From Marinobacter sp. F3R11 (GTDB lineage: Bacteria > Pseudomonadota > Gammaproteobacteria > Pseudomonadales > Oleiphilaceae): DNA of 64,000 nt. The stretch's first letter is position 1, and each line of letters opens with the position of its first letter. A program made the translations under genes and the position numbers. A model generated the notes under the pieces. The model made no database searches and was not told the origin of the DNA. It saw nothing but the letters and a program-made list of their open reading frames with translations. This document shows, piece by piece, positions 8,205 through 16,638 of the stretch. The stretch lies in the NCBI RefSeq assembly GCF_003318275.1, contig NZ_QOCH01000015.1, positions 345,608 through 409,607 of the forward strand, written 5' to 3'.

Positions 8205-9944
8205 CTACTGACACTGCCCCTGCTCGAAAACGCCCTCCGAAGTTTCCTTGACCCAGGCATAACCACCGGGAATGGCTCCAAGGTAATCATCACCTCCGGT
8301 GCTGTAGTAGCCACCGGCATAATAGGCACGACCGGCCATGTTGTGGCTCAGATTACTGGCATTCCAGTCCTGACAGGAAAATGGATCGTCACCATTTCCA
8401 CCAGCATTATCATTTCCGCCGCATGCGGCAGGCTCACTGGCAAACCACCGGCCCGGATCACCTTCATACAGAACCACATTGCTCCAGCTATCAAACGAGC
8501 CCCCGATATCCGCATCGTCACCGTTAGCATAGGCCCGAAGATTGTAGTTGCCGCCAGCATAAGCGCGGCCCGCAGATACATGAGCACTGGGCGACGCACT
8601 CACCTGCTCGCAGGTTTCGGTCGGTGCAGTCGGGTCCCATACCTCAACCTGACGCTCTGCTGTGGTGACATTGGCATCAGCGTCCGTTGCCGTGTAGATG
8701 CAGGAGTAGGTGCCTGCAGCCGATACATTTACGGAACTACAGTCCGCTGTTACTGCAACAGATCCATCTTCCGCATCTTCTGCTGTAGCACCTGGATCAG
8801 TAAACGACGAATTCAAAGCAACAGACATGGGGTTATCACCGATCAGAGTGATAACAGGAAAGCCTTCCGGAGCAGTGCCGTCACGACTGTGTGCGGCAAA
8901 AAAGCTCCAGATAATATCCGGATAGCTCGGCCCTGTACGTATGGCCCACTTGCCATTGTTGCCGTCCTCACCACCAACCCAGTAATGGCCGTGATCAGTA
9001 TCCTGCAGATCCGGCGTGCTCAGAGGACCATCAAGATAAACCGTCTCAACCAGCGAGCGGGACCCACTGGTTCCATCCTGGGTATAACGGGTACGAATGC
9101 AGCCGTAGTTATTCTGGTAATACGGAGAACAGGCAGCAGACTCTGCCCGGGCTTCATCAGGGGTATCAAAAGCCGGATCACCAAATGCTTTGAGATGGGC
9201 ATCACGGATGTGATCAGCAGAAGTTTTTATAACCGTGCAATCATTATTGTTCTGCAACACCATCAGAGGAATTGGATAGGCCTCGTCCAGTTCAGCTTCC
9301 ATATCGGAAACGACCTGAGACACACTGTGGAATGTTGCACTCCCCGGACACTGGCCAGACAAAGATACTGAAGATGCATCCTCGCCATAGGGAATACCGG
9401 CGGCCGGTGCAGCTGCCGCCCAGTATTCATTGTGCGTGACCGCAGCTACAACTGTCATGGCCCCGCCAGATGACAACCCGGTGATGTAACGACGCTGAGG
9501 GTCTACGGCGTAGTTGCTTTCCACCTCCAGCGCGATCTGATAGAGATCCTCTACTTCCCCGGCACCCTGGTGGCGGTGATGATCAAACCAGAAACCCCAG
9601 CAGTTCTGATTGCGCAACCCGTCATAACTGGTGATATAGGGCGCAACGAGAATAAAACCGTACTGATCGGCGGCTGCCTTCAGCCCCCAGTCACTCAGGA
9701 CATCGTCATTGGTCTGTTTGCAGCCGTGCAGAGCCATCACCATGGGCGCGGGCGACTGGATATTGTCCGGAACGTATACTTTATAATCTCTGGCGCGGGA
9801 CTGATTATAGGCTTGCTGTGGGAGAGTATAGGAGGTGGTCTGGCCTGCACTGGCAGGCAGCGATGGCAGCAGCAATAAAGTAATGGATACCGCCAGCGCC
9901 GGTGTGGCGACACGACGTAACCAGTTGAACGTAATGTTCGACAT
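8205..9944 (-). CDS. Secreted PHB-depolymerase-family esterase
   Basis: 579 aa extracellular hydrolase. ATG 9944 has an AAGGAG site upstream; a signal peptide ends near PASAGQ. Residues about 35-360 form a LpqC/PHB-depolymerase alpha/beta hydrolase with oxyanion-region HGCKQTNDDV and nucleophile Ser158 in GLSSGG. A DUF5011/Ig-like domain follows (from ITLIGDNPMSVALNSSFTDP), then two Cys-containing C-terminal repeats, each with a GRAYxxGxY core (about 465-525 and 530-579), separated by a Gly/Asn-rich linker. These repeats are probably substrate- or surface-binding modules. Substrate could be a polyester or a feruloyl-type ester; sequence alone does not decide. It is separate from the intracellular pha genes at 39.8 kb. 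Confidence 0.85.
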   Translation of the reverse strand: MSNITFNWLRRVATPALAVSITLLLLPSLPASAGQTTSYTLPQQAYNQSRARDYKVYVPDNIQSPAPMVMALHGCKQTNDDVLSDWGLKAAADQYGFILVAPYITSYDGLRNQNCWGFWFDHHRHQGAGEVEDLYQIALEVESNYAVDPQRRYITGLSSGGAMTVVAAVTHNEYWAAAAPAAGIPYGEDASSVSLSGQCPGSATFHSVSQVVSDMEAELDEAYPIPLMVLQNNNDCTVIKTSADHIRDAHLKAFGDPAFDTPDEARAESAACSPYYQNNYGCIRTRYTQDGTSGSRSLVETVYLDGPLSTPDLQDTDHGHYWVGGEDGNNGKWAIRTGPSYPDIIWSFFAAHSRDGTAPEGFPVITLIGDNPMSVALNSSFTDPGATAEDAEDGSVAVTADCSSVNVSAAGTYSCIYTATDADANVTTAERQVEVWDPTAPTETCEQVSASPSAHVSAGRAYAGGNYNLRAYANGDDADIGGSFDSWSNVVLYEGDPGRWFASEPAACGGNDNAGGNGDDPFSCQDWNASNLSHNMAGRAYYAGGYYSTGGDDYLGAIPGGYAWVKETSEGVFEQGQCQ

Positions 9945-10125
9945 GAGGTGCTCCTTCTTGGATTTATTGTTCAGCACCTGAATAACAAGAAAAAACCATG
10001 CCACATGGATAACACTTTAATTTAAAAGCACTATCCTTTTTGGGTAAGATAAAAACTGACCGGGCAGCCAGACAGAGTGTCCGGAAATAACGACGCTTCA
10101 GAAATAACTACCCAAAAGGACAGAT

Positions 10126-10269
10126 ATGACACTTCACCTCGAGCTTGCTCCACTCATCAGTCTGGGTGCAGGGATTGCCATTCTGGTGGTTCCACGACTG
10201 CTCAAATACATTGTTGCTGGTTATCTGATTGTTCTTGGTGTTCTGGGATTGCTGGGATACTCGCTTTGA
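10126..10269 (+). CDS. Small DUF3096 membrane protein
   Basis: 47 aa, starting MTLHLELAPLISLGAG and ending GVLGLLGYSL. ATG 10126 follows an AAAAGGA ribosome site by 8 bases. Two hydrophobic helices are joined by VVPRLLKYIVAGY, which matches the DUF3096 pattern (a tiny two-helix inner-membrane protein of unknown function). It is isolated, divergent from the esterase gene and 40 bases upstream of the candidate GacA site of the regulatory RNA. Confidence 0.8.
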   Translation: MTLHLELAPLISLGAGIAILVVPRLLKYIVAGYLIVLGVLGLLGYSL

Positions 10270-10308
10270 CGTGTCGCGCCCGGCGACTAGTCAGTAGCGT
10301 ACGCTCCT

Positions 10309-10326
10309 TGTAGGAAATATCGCACA
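10309..10326 (+). promoter_or_regulatory. GacA-like upstream activating site
   Basis: TGTAGG-AAATAT-CGCACA matches the pseudomonad GacA site TGTAAG-N6-CTTACA at 9 of 12 defined positions with the exact 6-base spacer. Its centre lies about 64 bases before the predicted RNA start, the usual distance for rsm genes. A TAGAAT -10 element is at 10370-10375; there is no good -35, as expected for an activator-dependent promoter. Confidence 0.6.
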
Positions 10327-10381
10327 TACCCGATAGCCAATCTCCGATATGCCCAGAGCCCACCCTGGCTAGAATGGTTGG

Positions 10382-10505
10382 TGTCAGGGATGACAAGCCA
10401 GCAAGGAACGTTGGCACAGGGATGAAGCGCTCAGGATGAGCCATAGCCTGAAGGAACAGGCGGGGTCAGCCACGGAATCGGGGATCACATGGAATGTGGT
10501 CCTTG
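10382..10505 (+). ncRNA. Candidate Csr/Rsm-family (RsmY/RsmZ-like) regulatory RNA
   Basis: RNAs of this family sequester the translational regulator CsrA/RsmA through GGA motifs shown in hairpin loops. Eight GGA motifs occur between 10388 and 10493. Five sit in loops of small stems: TGTCA-GGGA-TGACA (10382-10395); GCCAGC-AAGGAAC-GTTGGC with one G-U (10397-10415); GCTCA-GGA-TGAGC (10429-10441); GCCTG-AAGGAA-CAGGC (10446-10461); CACAT-GGA-ATGTG (10486-10498, extendable to 9 bp at 10482-10502). The others are at 10420, 10474 and 10482, between stems or in the extended last stem. The predicted start follows TAGAAT (10370-10375). No open reading frame of interest covers it. The 3' end is uncertain because no T-run follows the last stem. 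It lies between the DUF3096 gene and comEA; a TATACT at 10531 may be the separate comEA promoter. Confidence 0.75.
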
Positions 10506-10648
10506 CCCGTGCACTGCATATTACCGCCGTTATACTTTCTTCGCTTTTCTTTCTGAACCCGCACACACCAAAGAAGCCTTGCTCCTGCCGCCTTGCGCTC
10601 TGACTCAAAATCATAACAACGCATTTCAGCATCAGGAGTCATGTTCAC

Positions 10649-10918
10649 ATGAAGCACACATCTCTGTTCGCTACACTCGTATTACTGTTCGCTCTGGCAA
10701 CCGGGGCTGTCCATGCGGACGATTCGGTCGTAAACATCAACAGCGCAGACGCTGTCACCCTCACCAGCCTTGAAGGCATCGGCTATAGCAAAGCCGAAGC
10801 CATTGTTGCGTACCGCGAGGCAAACGGTTCTTTCAAAACGCCAGAGGATCTGGCCAAGGTAAAAGGCATTGGCGAGCGCACGGTTGAAAAGAACGCCGAA
10901 CGCATAACGGTAAAGTAG
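10649..10918 (+). CDS. ComEA-like helix-hairpin-helix protein
   Basis: 89 aa. Signal peptide (about 1-23, cut after VHA), then a ComEA-type tandem helix-hairpin-helix domain: VVNINSADAVTLTSLEGIGYSKAEAI and LAKVKGIGERTVEKN. ComEA proteins bind double-stranded DNA in the periplasm during natural transformation; short versions like this are common in gammaproteobacteria and their role is not always competence. The gene stands alone, downstream of the candidate Rsm RNA, and ends before a clear terminator. Confidence 0.9.
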   Translation: MKHTSLFATLVLLFALATGAVHADDSVVNINSADAVTLTSLEGIGYSKAEAIVAYREANGSFKTPEDLAKVKGIGERTVEKNAERITVK

Positions 10919-10951
10919 GTGTCGTAGGACAATAACTCCTCCACCACTAAT

Positions 10952-10979
10952 AAAGCGGCGGCCTTCTGCTGCCGCTTTT
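10952..10979 (+). terminator. Rho-independent terminator after comEA-like gene
   Basis: Stem AAAGCGGCGGC paired with GCTGCCGCTTT (10952-10962 with 10968-10978, one G-U) around a 5-base loop, then TTTT. Confidence 0.8.
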
Positions 10980-11079
10980 GCCGCTGCACACCACGCCCTC
11001 ATAAAAATCGTCTGGCAACCTTCCATCAGCCACCCTATGATTACCGGACAACAATTCTAACCGGCTCGAGTGGCACAAC

Positions 11080-11859
11080 ATGGCTGATCTCATCAAGGTT
11101 TACCCGCCAAAACCCTCCCACGTTTATTTTTACGCGACCTGTCTGGTGGACATGTTCTACCCGGATGCGGGCATGGCCGGCATACAGCTGCTGGAACGTG
11201 AAGGCATCCGGGTTATCTTTCCCGAAGACCAGACCTGTTGTGGTCAACCGGCGTATACATCCGGCTATCATGATGACGCCAGGGCCGTTGCCAGAGCCCA
11301 GCTTGACCTGTTTCCGGAAGACTGGCCCATTGTAGTGCCTTCCGGCTCATGCGGCGGGATGATGCGCAAACACTATCCTGGCCTTTTCAAACATACCGAT
11401 CAGGAAACGAAAGCTGCCGGAATTGCCGCCAGAACCTGGGAGCTTACAGATTTCCTTCTGAATGTTTGTCACATCAGACTGGAAGATCTGGGCGAGCCCA
11501 CCAATGTCGCCATGCATACTTCCTGCTCCGCCCGTCGTGAGATGGGCATTGCAGAGGTAGGTCCCCGGTTAATCGGTCAGCTAAATAACGTAAACCTGAT
11601 TGAACAGGTGCGGGCAGAAGAATGCTGTGGCTTTGGAGGCACCTTCGCGGTACGCCATCCGGAAATTTCCGGGGCAATGGTCAGCGAGAAAGTGGACACG
11701 CTAACCGATACTGGCGCCGGAGCATTCGTGACAACAGACTGCGGCTGCCTGATGAACATTGCAGGGTTTGCCGAGAAAAACCAGAAACCCCTGTCGGGCC
11801 AGCATATCCTGAGTTTTCTCTGGGAGCGAACGAATCCAGGCCAAGGGGATAAGTCATGA
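11080..11859 (+). CDS. lutA: L-lactate utilization protein LutA (LldE)
   Basis: 259 aa cytoplasmic Fe-S protein, one subunit of the LutABC complex that oxidises L-lactate to pyruvate. Two cysteine-rich CCG domains are visible: TCCGQP and GSCGGMM in the first half, SCSARRE, EECCGFGGTF and DCGCLMN in the second, typical of LldE/GlpC-type subunits. Length is normal for the family. The stop overlaps lutB by ATGA. No lutP permease or LldR-type regulator is adjacent, so control and lactate uptake must lie elsewhere. Confidence 0.93.
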   Translation: MADLIKVYPPKPSHVYFYATCLVDMFYPDAGMAGIQLLEREGIRVIFPEDQTCCGQPAYTSGYHDDARAVARAQLDLFPEDWPIVVPSGSCGGMMRKHYPGLFKHTDQETKAAGIAARTWELTDFLLNVCHIRLEDLGEPTNVAMHTSCSARREMGIAEVGPRLIGQLNNVNLIEQVRAEECCGFGGTFAVRHPEISGAMVSEKVDTLTDTGAGAFVTTDCGCLMNIAGFAEKNQKPLSGQHILSFLWERTNPGQGDKS

Positions 11860-13292
11860 ACCAGACAACCCGGACTCCTCAGCATATAGACGTCAGGGAG
11901 TTTCACTCCAGAGCACGCACAGCTATTGCAGACCCGAAAATACGGAAGAACTTCCGCAAGGCCATGGACGGGTTGATCGTCAAGCGTAAGGATGCCTTCG
12001 AAGGCTGGGATCTGGAAGCGCTGAGAGAGCTGGGCGCAAATATCCGCCTGCGGGCACTGGCTGACCTGCCCGACTTGCTCGAACAGCTTGAGAAAAAACT
12101 TACCGACAATGGTGTCAACGTACACTGGGCGATCGACGGTGATGAAGCCTGCCGGATTATTCGGGACATCTGCGTCGCCCGAAATGCCAAAACAGTGATC
12201 AAAGGCAAATCCATGGTCACCGAGGAAATGGAGCTGAACCATTACCTTGCTGACCACGACATTGAAGCTCTGGAATCAGATCTGGGCGAATACATAGTGC
12301 AGCTTGCCAGCGAAACGCCCTCCCATATCATCATGCCTGCGATTCACAAGAATACCGGTGAAATTTCTGAGCTGATGTATGAAAAAACCGGCACCGATCT
12401 TTCTAACGATGTGGAATACCTGACCGCCAGCGCACGCCAGCAGTTGCGTGAGAAGTTTATGAATGCGGATGTAGGTGTGTCAGGTGTGAATTTTGCGGTC
12501 GCCGAAACCGGCACTCTTTGCCTGGTAGAAAACGAAGGCAACGGGCGTATGACGACCACAGTCCCACCCTGTCATATTGCCGTTACCGGGATAGAGAAAG
12601 TAGTAGGTTACCTCGAAGACGTAGCTCCTCTTCTGGCGCTACTGACGCGATCGGCAACAGGGCAGCACATCACCACCTACTTCAACATGATCTCCGGCTC
12701 CCGCAAACCGGATGAGCTCGATGGCCCTGAAGAAGTCCATGTTGTGCTGGTAGACAACGGTCGGTCATCGATCTATCAGGATGACGAACTGCTGGACACC
12801 CTGCGCTGCATTCGCTGCGGCGCCTGCATGAACCATTGCCCGGTATATACCCGCGTGGGTGGGCACACTTATGGCACCACTTACCCCGGCCCTATCGGCA
12901 AAATTCTGATGCCGCATCTTATAGGTCTGGATGAGGGCCGGCATTTACCCTCCGCCTCAAGTCTGTGCGGCGCCTGTGGTGAAGTCTGTCCTGTCAAAAT
13001 TCCGATACCGGATTTACTGGTTCGCCTGCGCCAGGAATCTGTAGATGGCGACAAACTGAACCCTGCCAAAGTGCGTGGCCACGGCGCAAAGCGTAACGCT
13101 CTGGAAGCCTTGGTCTGGAAGGGCTGGAGCTGGATGCATGCCCGCCCCGGGGCCTACCGGTTCGGCACCACAGTGGCATCACGCCTGCGCAAGCTACAAC
13201 CTGGAAAACTTGGTGGCTGGACGCGCTACCGGACAGCACCGAAACTTGCTGCCAGAACACTCCACGAACGCATGAAGGAGCGCAGCCAATGA
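11856..13292 (+). CDS. lutB: L-lactate utilization iron-sulfur protein LutB (LldF)
   Basis: 478 aa. N-terminal LUD domain (about 70-300) followed by two 4Fe-4S motifs, CIRCGACMNHCPVY and CGACGEVCPVKIP (about residues 318-390), then a basic C-terminal extension. This is the electron-transfer subunit of LutABC. It overlaps lutA by 4 bases and lutC by 4 bases, so the three are translated together. Length agrees with LldF/LutB. Confidence 0.93.
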   Translation: MNQTTRTPQHIDVREFHSRARTAIADPKIRKNFRKAMDGLIVKRKDAFEGWDLEALRELGANIRLRALADLPDLLEQLEKKLTDNGVNVHWAIDGDEACRIIRDICVARNAKTVIKGKSMVTEEMELNHYLADHDIEALESDLGEYIVQLASETPSHIIMPAIHKNTGEISELMYEKTGTDLSNDVEYLTASARQQLREKFMNADVGVSGVNFAVAETGTLCLVENEGNGRMTTTVPPCHIAVTGIEKVVGYLEDVAPLLALLTRSATGQHITTYFNMISGSRKPDELDGPEEVHVVLVDNGRSSIYQDDELLDTLRCIRCGACMNHCPVYTRVGGHTYGTTYPGPIGKILMPHLIGLDEGRHLPSASSLCGACGEVCPVKIPIPDLLVRLRQESVDGDKLNPAKVRGHGAKRNALEALVWKGWSWMHARPGAYRFGTTVASRLRKLQPGKLGGWTRYRTAPKLAARTLHERMKERSQ

Positions 13293-13942
13293 ATTCCCGG
13301 GACACCATCTTACAGCGCCTGCGCGAGCGCAGCGGCGGCAAACTGCACAGACCGGACTGCGATTTTTCTGTGCTGGAGCGACCATCTTCATCAGTAGCAG
13401 AACGCGTTGAGCAGTTTCAGAGAACCATAGAGTCGGTGCACGGAGAGGTTCACCGGTGCACACCAGAGTCCTGGGTCGCGCAGCTTGCCGGAATTCTTTC
13501 ATCCCGTGGTGCCCGCAACCTGCTCATACCCGCAGCCCACCAGATCGGGCACGCATTACGTGATTCCGGGCAGGATGACCTGCCCGAGCTGCTCATCTAT
13601 GACGAACCCGTTGTAAGCTGGCAGGCCCATCTGTTCAACAATGTTGATGCCAGCATCACCTCCACCCGGGGCGGCATTGCCGAAACAGGCTCACTGATCC
13701 TCTGGCCAACACCAGACGAACCCCGCCTCATGAGCCTCGTCCCTCCCATCCATGTTGCCGTACTGAAAGCCTCAGAGCTTTACACAACATTTCATGAGGC
13801 AATGCGCGTGCAAAACTGGATGTCTGGCATGCCAACAAACGCTCTGTTAATCTCCGGGCCATCAAAAACCGCCGACATTGAACAGACTCTGGCATACGGT
13901 GTTCACGGCCCCAAAGAACTGATCGTACTGGTTATCGAATGA
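13289..13942 (+). CDS. lutC: L-lactate utilization protein LutC (LldG)
   Basis: 217 aa single LUD-domain protein. Family features include STRGGIAETGSLILWPTPDEPRL-type segment and the VPPIHVAV and GPSKTADIEQTLAYGVHGP motifs near the end. Third subunit of the LutABC lactate oxidation complex. It overlaps lutB and the following DMT transporter by ATGA junctions. Confidence 0.92.
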   Translation: MNSRDTILQRLRERSGGKLHRPDCDFSVLERPSSSVAERVEQFQRTIESVHGEVHRCTPESWVAQLAGILSSRGARNLLIPAAHQIGHALRDSGQDDLPELLIYDEPVVSWQAHLFNNVDASITSTRGGIAETGSLILWPTPDEPRLMSLVPPIHVAVLKASELYTTFHEAMRVQNWMSGMPTNALLISGPSKTADIEQTLAYGVHGPKELIVLVIE

Positions 13943-14886
13943 TTCGAGGCGCCCTGCTAATCGCCCTGGCAGCCCTGCTCTGGGCGACCACGGGGATCGT
14001 TGCAAAGTTTCTGTTTACCGGAACTGAGCTGCAAGCCACCACTCTGGCTTTTCTCAGGCTGGCTGTAGCCCTGCCATTTTTCTGGCTGCTGATGCGCAGA
14101 GAACAACGGCTGGGCGACAACCTCGGTACCAAAGCTCCAGGCAAACCCTTCAGGCAACTTGACCTGAAATCCTTCGCTCCACTTGCTGCACTTGGATTCT
14201 TTCAGGCGATTTATCAGGGTAGCTACCTGCTTGCGGTGGACCTGACCGGTGCAGGTATCGCCACGCTCATTGCGCTGTGCCTGCCTCCGGTTCTTGTAGC
14301 TCTGCTTGCAGCTCCGCTACTGGGAGAAAAGCCCGGGCTGCTGACCATCATGGCACTGATCACCGCCGTGATCGGCACAGCCATGCTTGTGCTCAGCGAC
14401 ATGGATACCAGTGGTACCCTGCGCCTTGCGGGGATACTCATGGCGCTCCTCGCAGCCGTTGTCTATACAGGATTCACCCTGACCAGTCGCTACAGCTCCA
14501 TGGACACACCGGTCTTTACCACCGCATTTATCTGTTTTTTCACAGCAGCGCTGATCCTGCTGCCTGTAGTGCTACTCGGCGGTGGTTTCGAAGGCATCGG
14601 CAAGCTCAAGCTCCAGCATTGGCTGATGGTTGCCTTTATCGGCATTGTGCCCACCTGTATCGGATACGTGAGCTTTTTCGCCGGTATGAAAACAACTCCA
14701 GCCACGCTTTCCAGCATTATCGTCACGCTGGAGCCACTGTTTGTTGCCTTGCTTGCCTGGATCTTTCTGGATGAGATCCTTGGGCCGGTTGGCATTGCCG
14801 GTGCATTGATACTCACAGTAGCGGTAGTTGTGGCTTCACGCTATGGAGGAACGCCCGATGCCGCCTCGAAAGACGACGCCGCATAG
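13939..14886 (+). CDS. EamA/DMT-family transporter
   Basis: 315 aa, about ten membrane helices with the internal duplication of EamA proteins (opening LIALAALLWATTGIVAKFLF; second half VAFIGIVPTCIGYVSFF and ATLSSIIVTLEPLFVALLAW). DMT proteins usually export metabolites or amino acids. ATGA overlap with lutC places it at the end of the lactate operon, so a link with lactate or pyruvate metabolism is possible, but substrate cannot be read from sequence. It ends 9 bases from the convergent gloA. Confidence 0.85.
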   Translation: MIRGALLIALAALLWATTGIVAKFLFTGTELQATTLAFLRLAVALPFFWLLMRREQRLGDNLGTKAPGKPFRQLDLKSFAPLAALGFFQAIYQGSYLLAVDLTGAGIATLIALCLPPVLVALLAAPLLGEKPGLLTIMALITAVIGTAMLVLSDMDTSGTLRLAGILMALLAAVVYTGFTLTSRYSSMDTPVFTTAFICFFTAALILLPVVLLGGGFEGIGKLKLQHWLMVAFIGIVPTCIGYVSFFAGMKTTPATLSSIIVTLEPLFVALLAWIFLDEILGPVGIAGALILTVAVVVASRYGGTPDAASKDDAA

Positions 14887-14895
14887 TCCGTCTGA

Positions 14896-15444
14896 TCAGC
14901 TGTTCTTACGCTGTTTTTCCAGCATGTCCGGCTGCAATATCTCGATCCAGTACCCATCCGGATCCTTGATAAAAGCGAGGCCTTTCATTTTGCCGTCGTC
15001 AGGCTTTTTGACAAACTCAACCTTCAGGTTCTCAAACCGCTCGCACGCTGCATAAACATCAGGCACTGCAATACCAATATGACCAAAACCCTGGGGCTCA
15101 TCATTGCCATTGTGATACGCAAAGCCGGCGTCATTTTCCGTACCCCAGTTATGAGTCAGCTCCAGCATCGCTTCGCGCCCGAACGTATAAGTGGTTCGGT
15201 GAGCGTTGTCCGCCGGTACAAGCCCTGCCTGCTGGTCATCAAGGTAAGCCAGGAAATAGAGCGTGAACTTCATTTCCGGGAAGTCCAGCTTACGCACCAG
15301 CCTCATCCCCATTACCCGCGTATAAAAGTCCATGGAGCGTTCAGGGTCCTTGATACGCAACATGGTCTGGTTAAATACGTAACCTTCCGTTTCCGGAACA
15401 GGCTCTTCATACAGGCCTGGTGCTTGCTCAAAATGCTTGGGCAT
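14896..15444 (-). CDS. gloA: Lactoylglutathione lyase (glyoxalase I)
   Basis: 182 aa. ATG 15444 is preceded by a GAAAGGA site. The protein shows the glyoxalase I signature: [50 protein letters not shown] and [13 protein letters not shown], containing the expected metal ligands (Gln, Glu, His, Glu). It converts the methylglyoxal-glutathione adduct to S-lactoylglutathione. It faces the lutABC operon, so two parts of lactate metabolism sit back to back, although glyoxalase yields D-lactate and LutABC handles the L form. Confidence 0.95.
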   Translation of the reverse strand: MPKHFEQAPGLYEEPVPETEGYVFNQTMLRIKDPERSMDFYTRVMGMRLVRKLDFPEMKFTLYFLAYLDDQQAGLVPADNAHRTTYTFGREAMLELTHNWGTENDAGFAYHNGNDEPQGFGHIGIAVPDVYAACERFENLKVEFVKKPDDGKMKGLAFIKDPDGYWIEILQPDMLEKQRKNS

Positions 15445-15579
15445 GGAATTTTCCTTTCTCGGTGTTAAAAATTCGGACAGTATATCTGCGTCGGAACTGG
15501 ATGCCAGCCATCGGCCTGCATGTTGGTTTATGGTTGCTGATGTCCTGTAGACTGCCCATCTGATTCTGACGGGAAGCCC

Positions 15580-16638
15580 ATGACTGATAATACAGACACC
15601 AGCTACCAGCAACGAGCCTCCGCTCGACGTCTTGCACTGTTCAGCCTGCTGTTTATAACACTCACTGCAGCAGGACTTTACGCCGTGTACGATCAGTTCG
15701 CCGGCCGCAGTATCAGTTTCGATTCCCGACTGGTAGCTCCCCGGACTCTTTTTGCAATTACTGCCCTGCTGCTCGTGTACCTGATTTCCGATGGTTTACG
15801 CCTGTACTTCACCCTCAGGGCCCTGGGCCACCGGCTTTCGTTCGTCGTGATATTTCGTCTGGTTTTTATCAACCTGTTTTTTTCCAACATTACTCCTATG
15901 GCAACCGGCGGTGGCTTTGCACAGATCTGGTATTTGCACCGCCATGGAGTTCCAGTGGGCCGGGCCACAGCCGCTACGACCATACGCACGGTTCTGGCGG
16001 TGCTGTTCATTTTCTCACTTACTCCGGTCTTCCTGCTCACTCTGGATGCCTTTGATGACCAGACGATTACAGGTGATATCGGCTTTGCGCTGGCCATTTT
16101 CATTCTGCTGTACCTGAGCTTTTTCATAATTCTGCTGTTCCGCACCCACTGGCTGATATGCCCACTCAATTTCCTGCTCAGGACATTTAACCGATGGCAT
16201 TTCATAAGCGACACCCGCCATCAACACTGGCAGTTCAAGGCAAAACGGGAAATGATGCGGTTTTCATACAGCTTCAGCGATTATCTCAGGGGCGGGCCGG
16301 TTTTTGTAATTCTGTCAGTTGTGTTCACTGCTGTATTCCTTCTCAGCCTGTTCAGTTTTCCCGCTCTGCTCATCTATAGCCTGGGCTACCATGTTGATTA
16401 TCTGGTATCAGTCGGGTTGCTGGTTGTGACAACATTTATTATGTACTTCTCACCGACACCCGGCGCTTCTGGTATTTCCGAAGGTGTGTTCGGCAGCTTT
16501 TTCAGCAGTATGCTTTCAGGAAATCACCTGATTCTGGTTATCGTAAGCTGGCGCCTGATCACTATTTACCTTGGAATGATCATCGGCCTGGTCGTTCTGC
16601 AAAGAGAACTTATTAAGAACCGCAGGAAACCAGGATGA
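15580..16638 (+). CDS. Lysylphosphatidylglycerol synthase TM-region family flippase-like protein
   Basis: 352 aa with about seven or eight membrane helices. The pattern [35 protein letters not shown] and the later [20 protein letters not shown] match the membrane domain of LPG synthase/flippase (PF03706). There is no catalytic aminoacyl-transferase domain. It overlaps by 4 bases the following phosphoesterase-like/glycosyltransferase fusion, suggesting a joint role in making or moving a membrane glycolipid (inference). Confidence 0.85.
   Translation: MTDNTDTSYQQRASARRLALFSLLFITLTAAGLYAVYDQFAGRSISFDSRLVAPRTLFAITALLLVYLISDGLRLYFTLRALGHRLSFVVIFRLVFINLFFSNITPMATGGGFAQIWYLHRHGVPVGRATAATTIRTVLAVLFIFSLTPVFLLTLDAFDDQTITGDIGFALAIFILLYLSFFIILLFRTHWLICPLNFLLRTFNRWHFISDTRHQHWQFKAKREMMRFSYSFSDYLRGGPVFVILSVVFTAVFLLSLFSFPALLIYSLGYHVDYLVSVGLLVVTTFIMYFSPTPGASGISEGVFGSFFSSMLSGNHLILVIVSWRLITIYLGMIIGLVVLQRELIKNRRKPG

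Noticed and set aside
8343..9371. Long open frame (342 codons) on the plus strand
   Set aside because: It lies wholly antisense to the secreted esterase gene, lacks a recognisable domain and ribosome site, and has unnatural composition.
10382..10648. The GGA-rich stretch as only a long 5' leader of the comEA-like gene
   Set aside because: A separate -10-like TATACT at 10531 follows the GGA hairpins, and the loop-displayed GGA pattern plus GacA-like site fit a free RNA better. A leader role cannot be fully excluded because no terminator was found.
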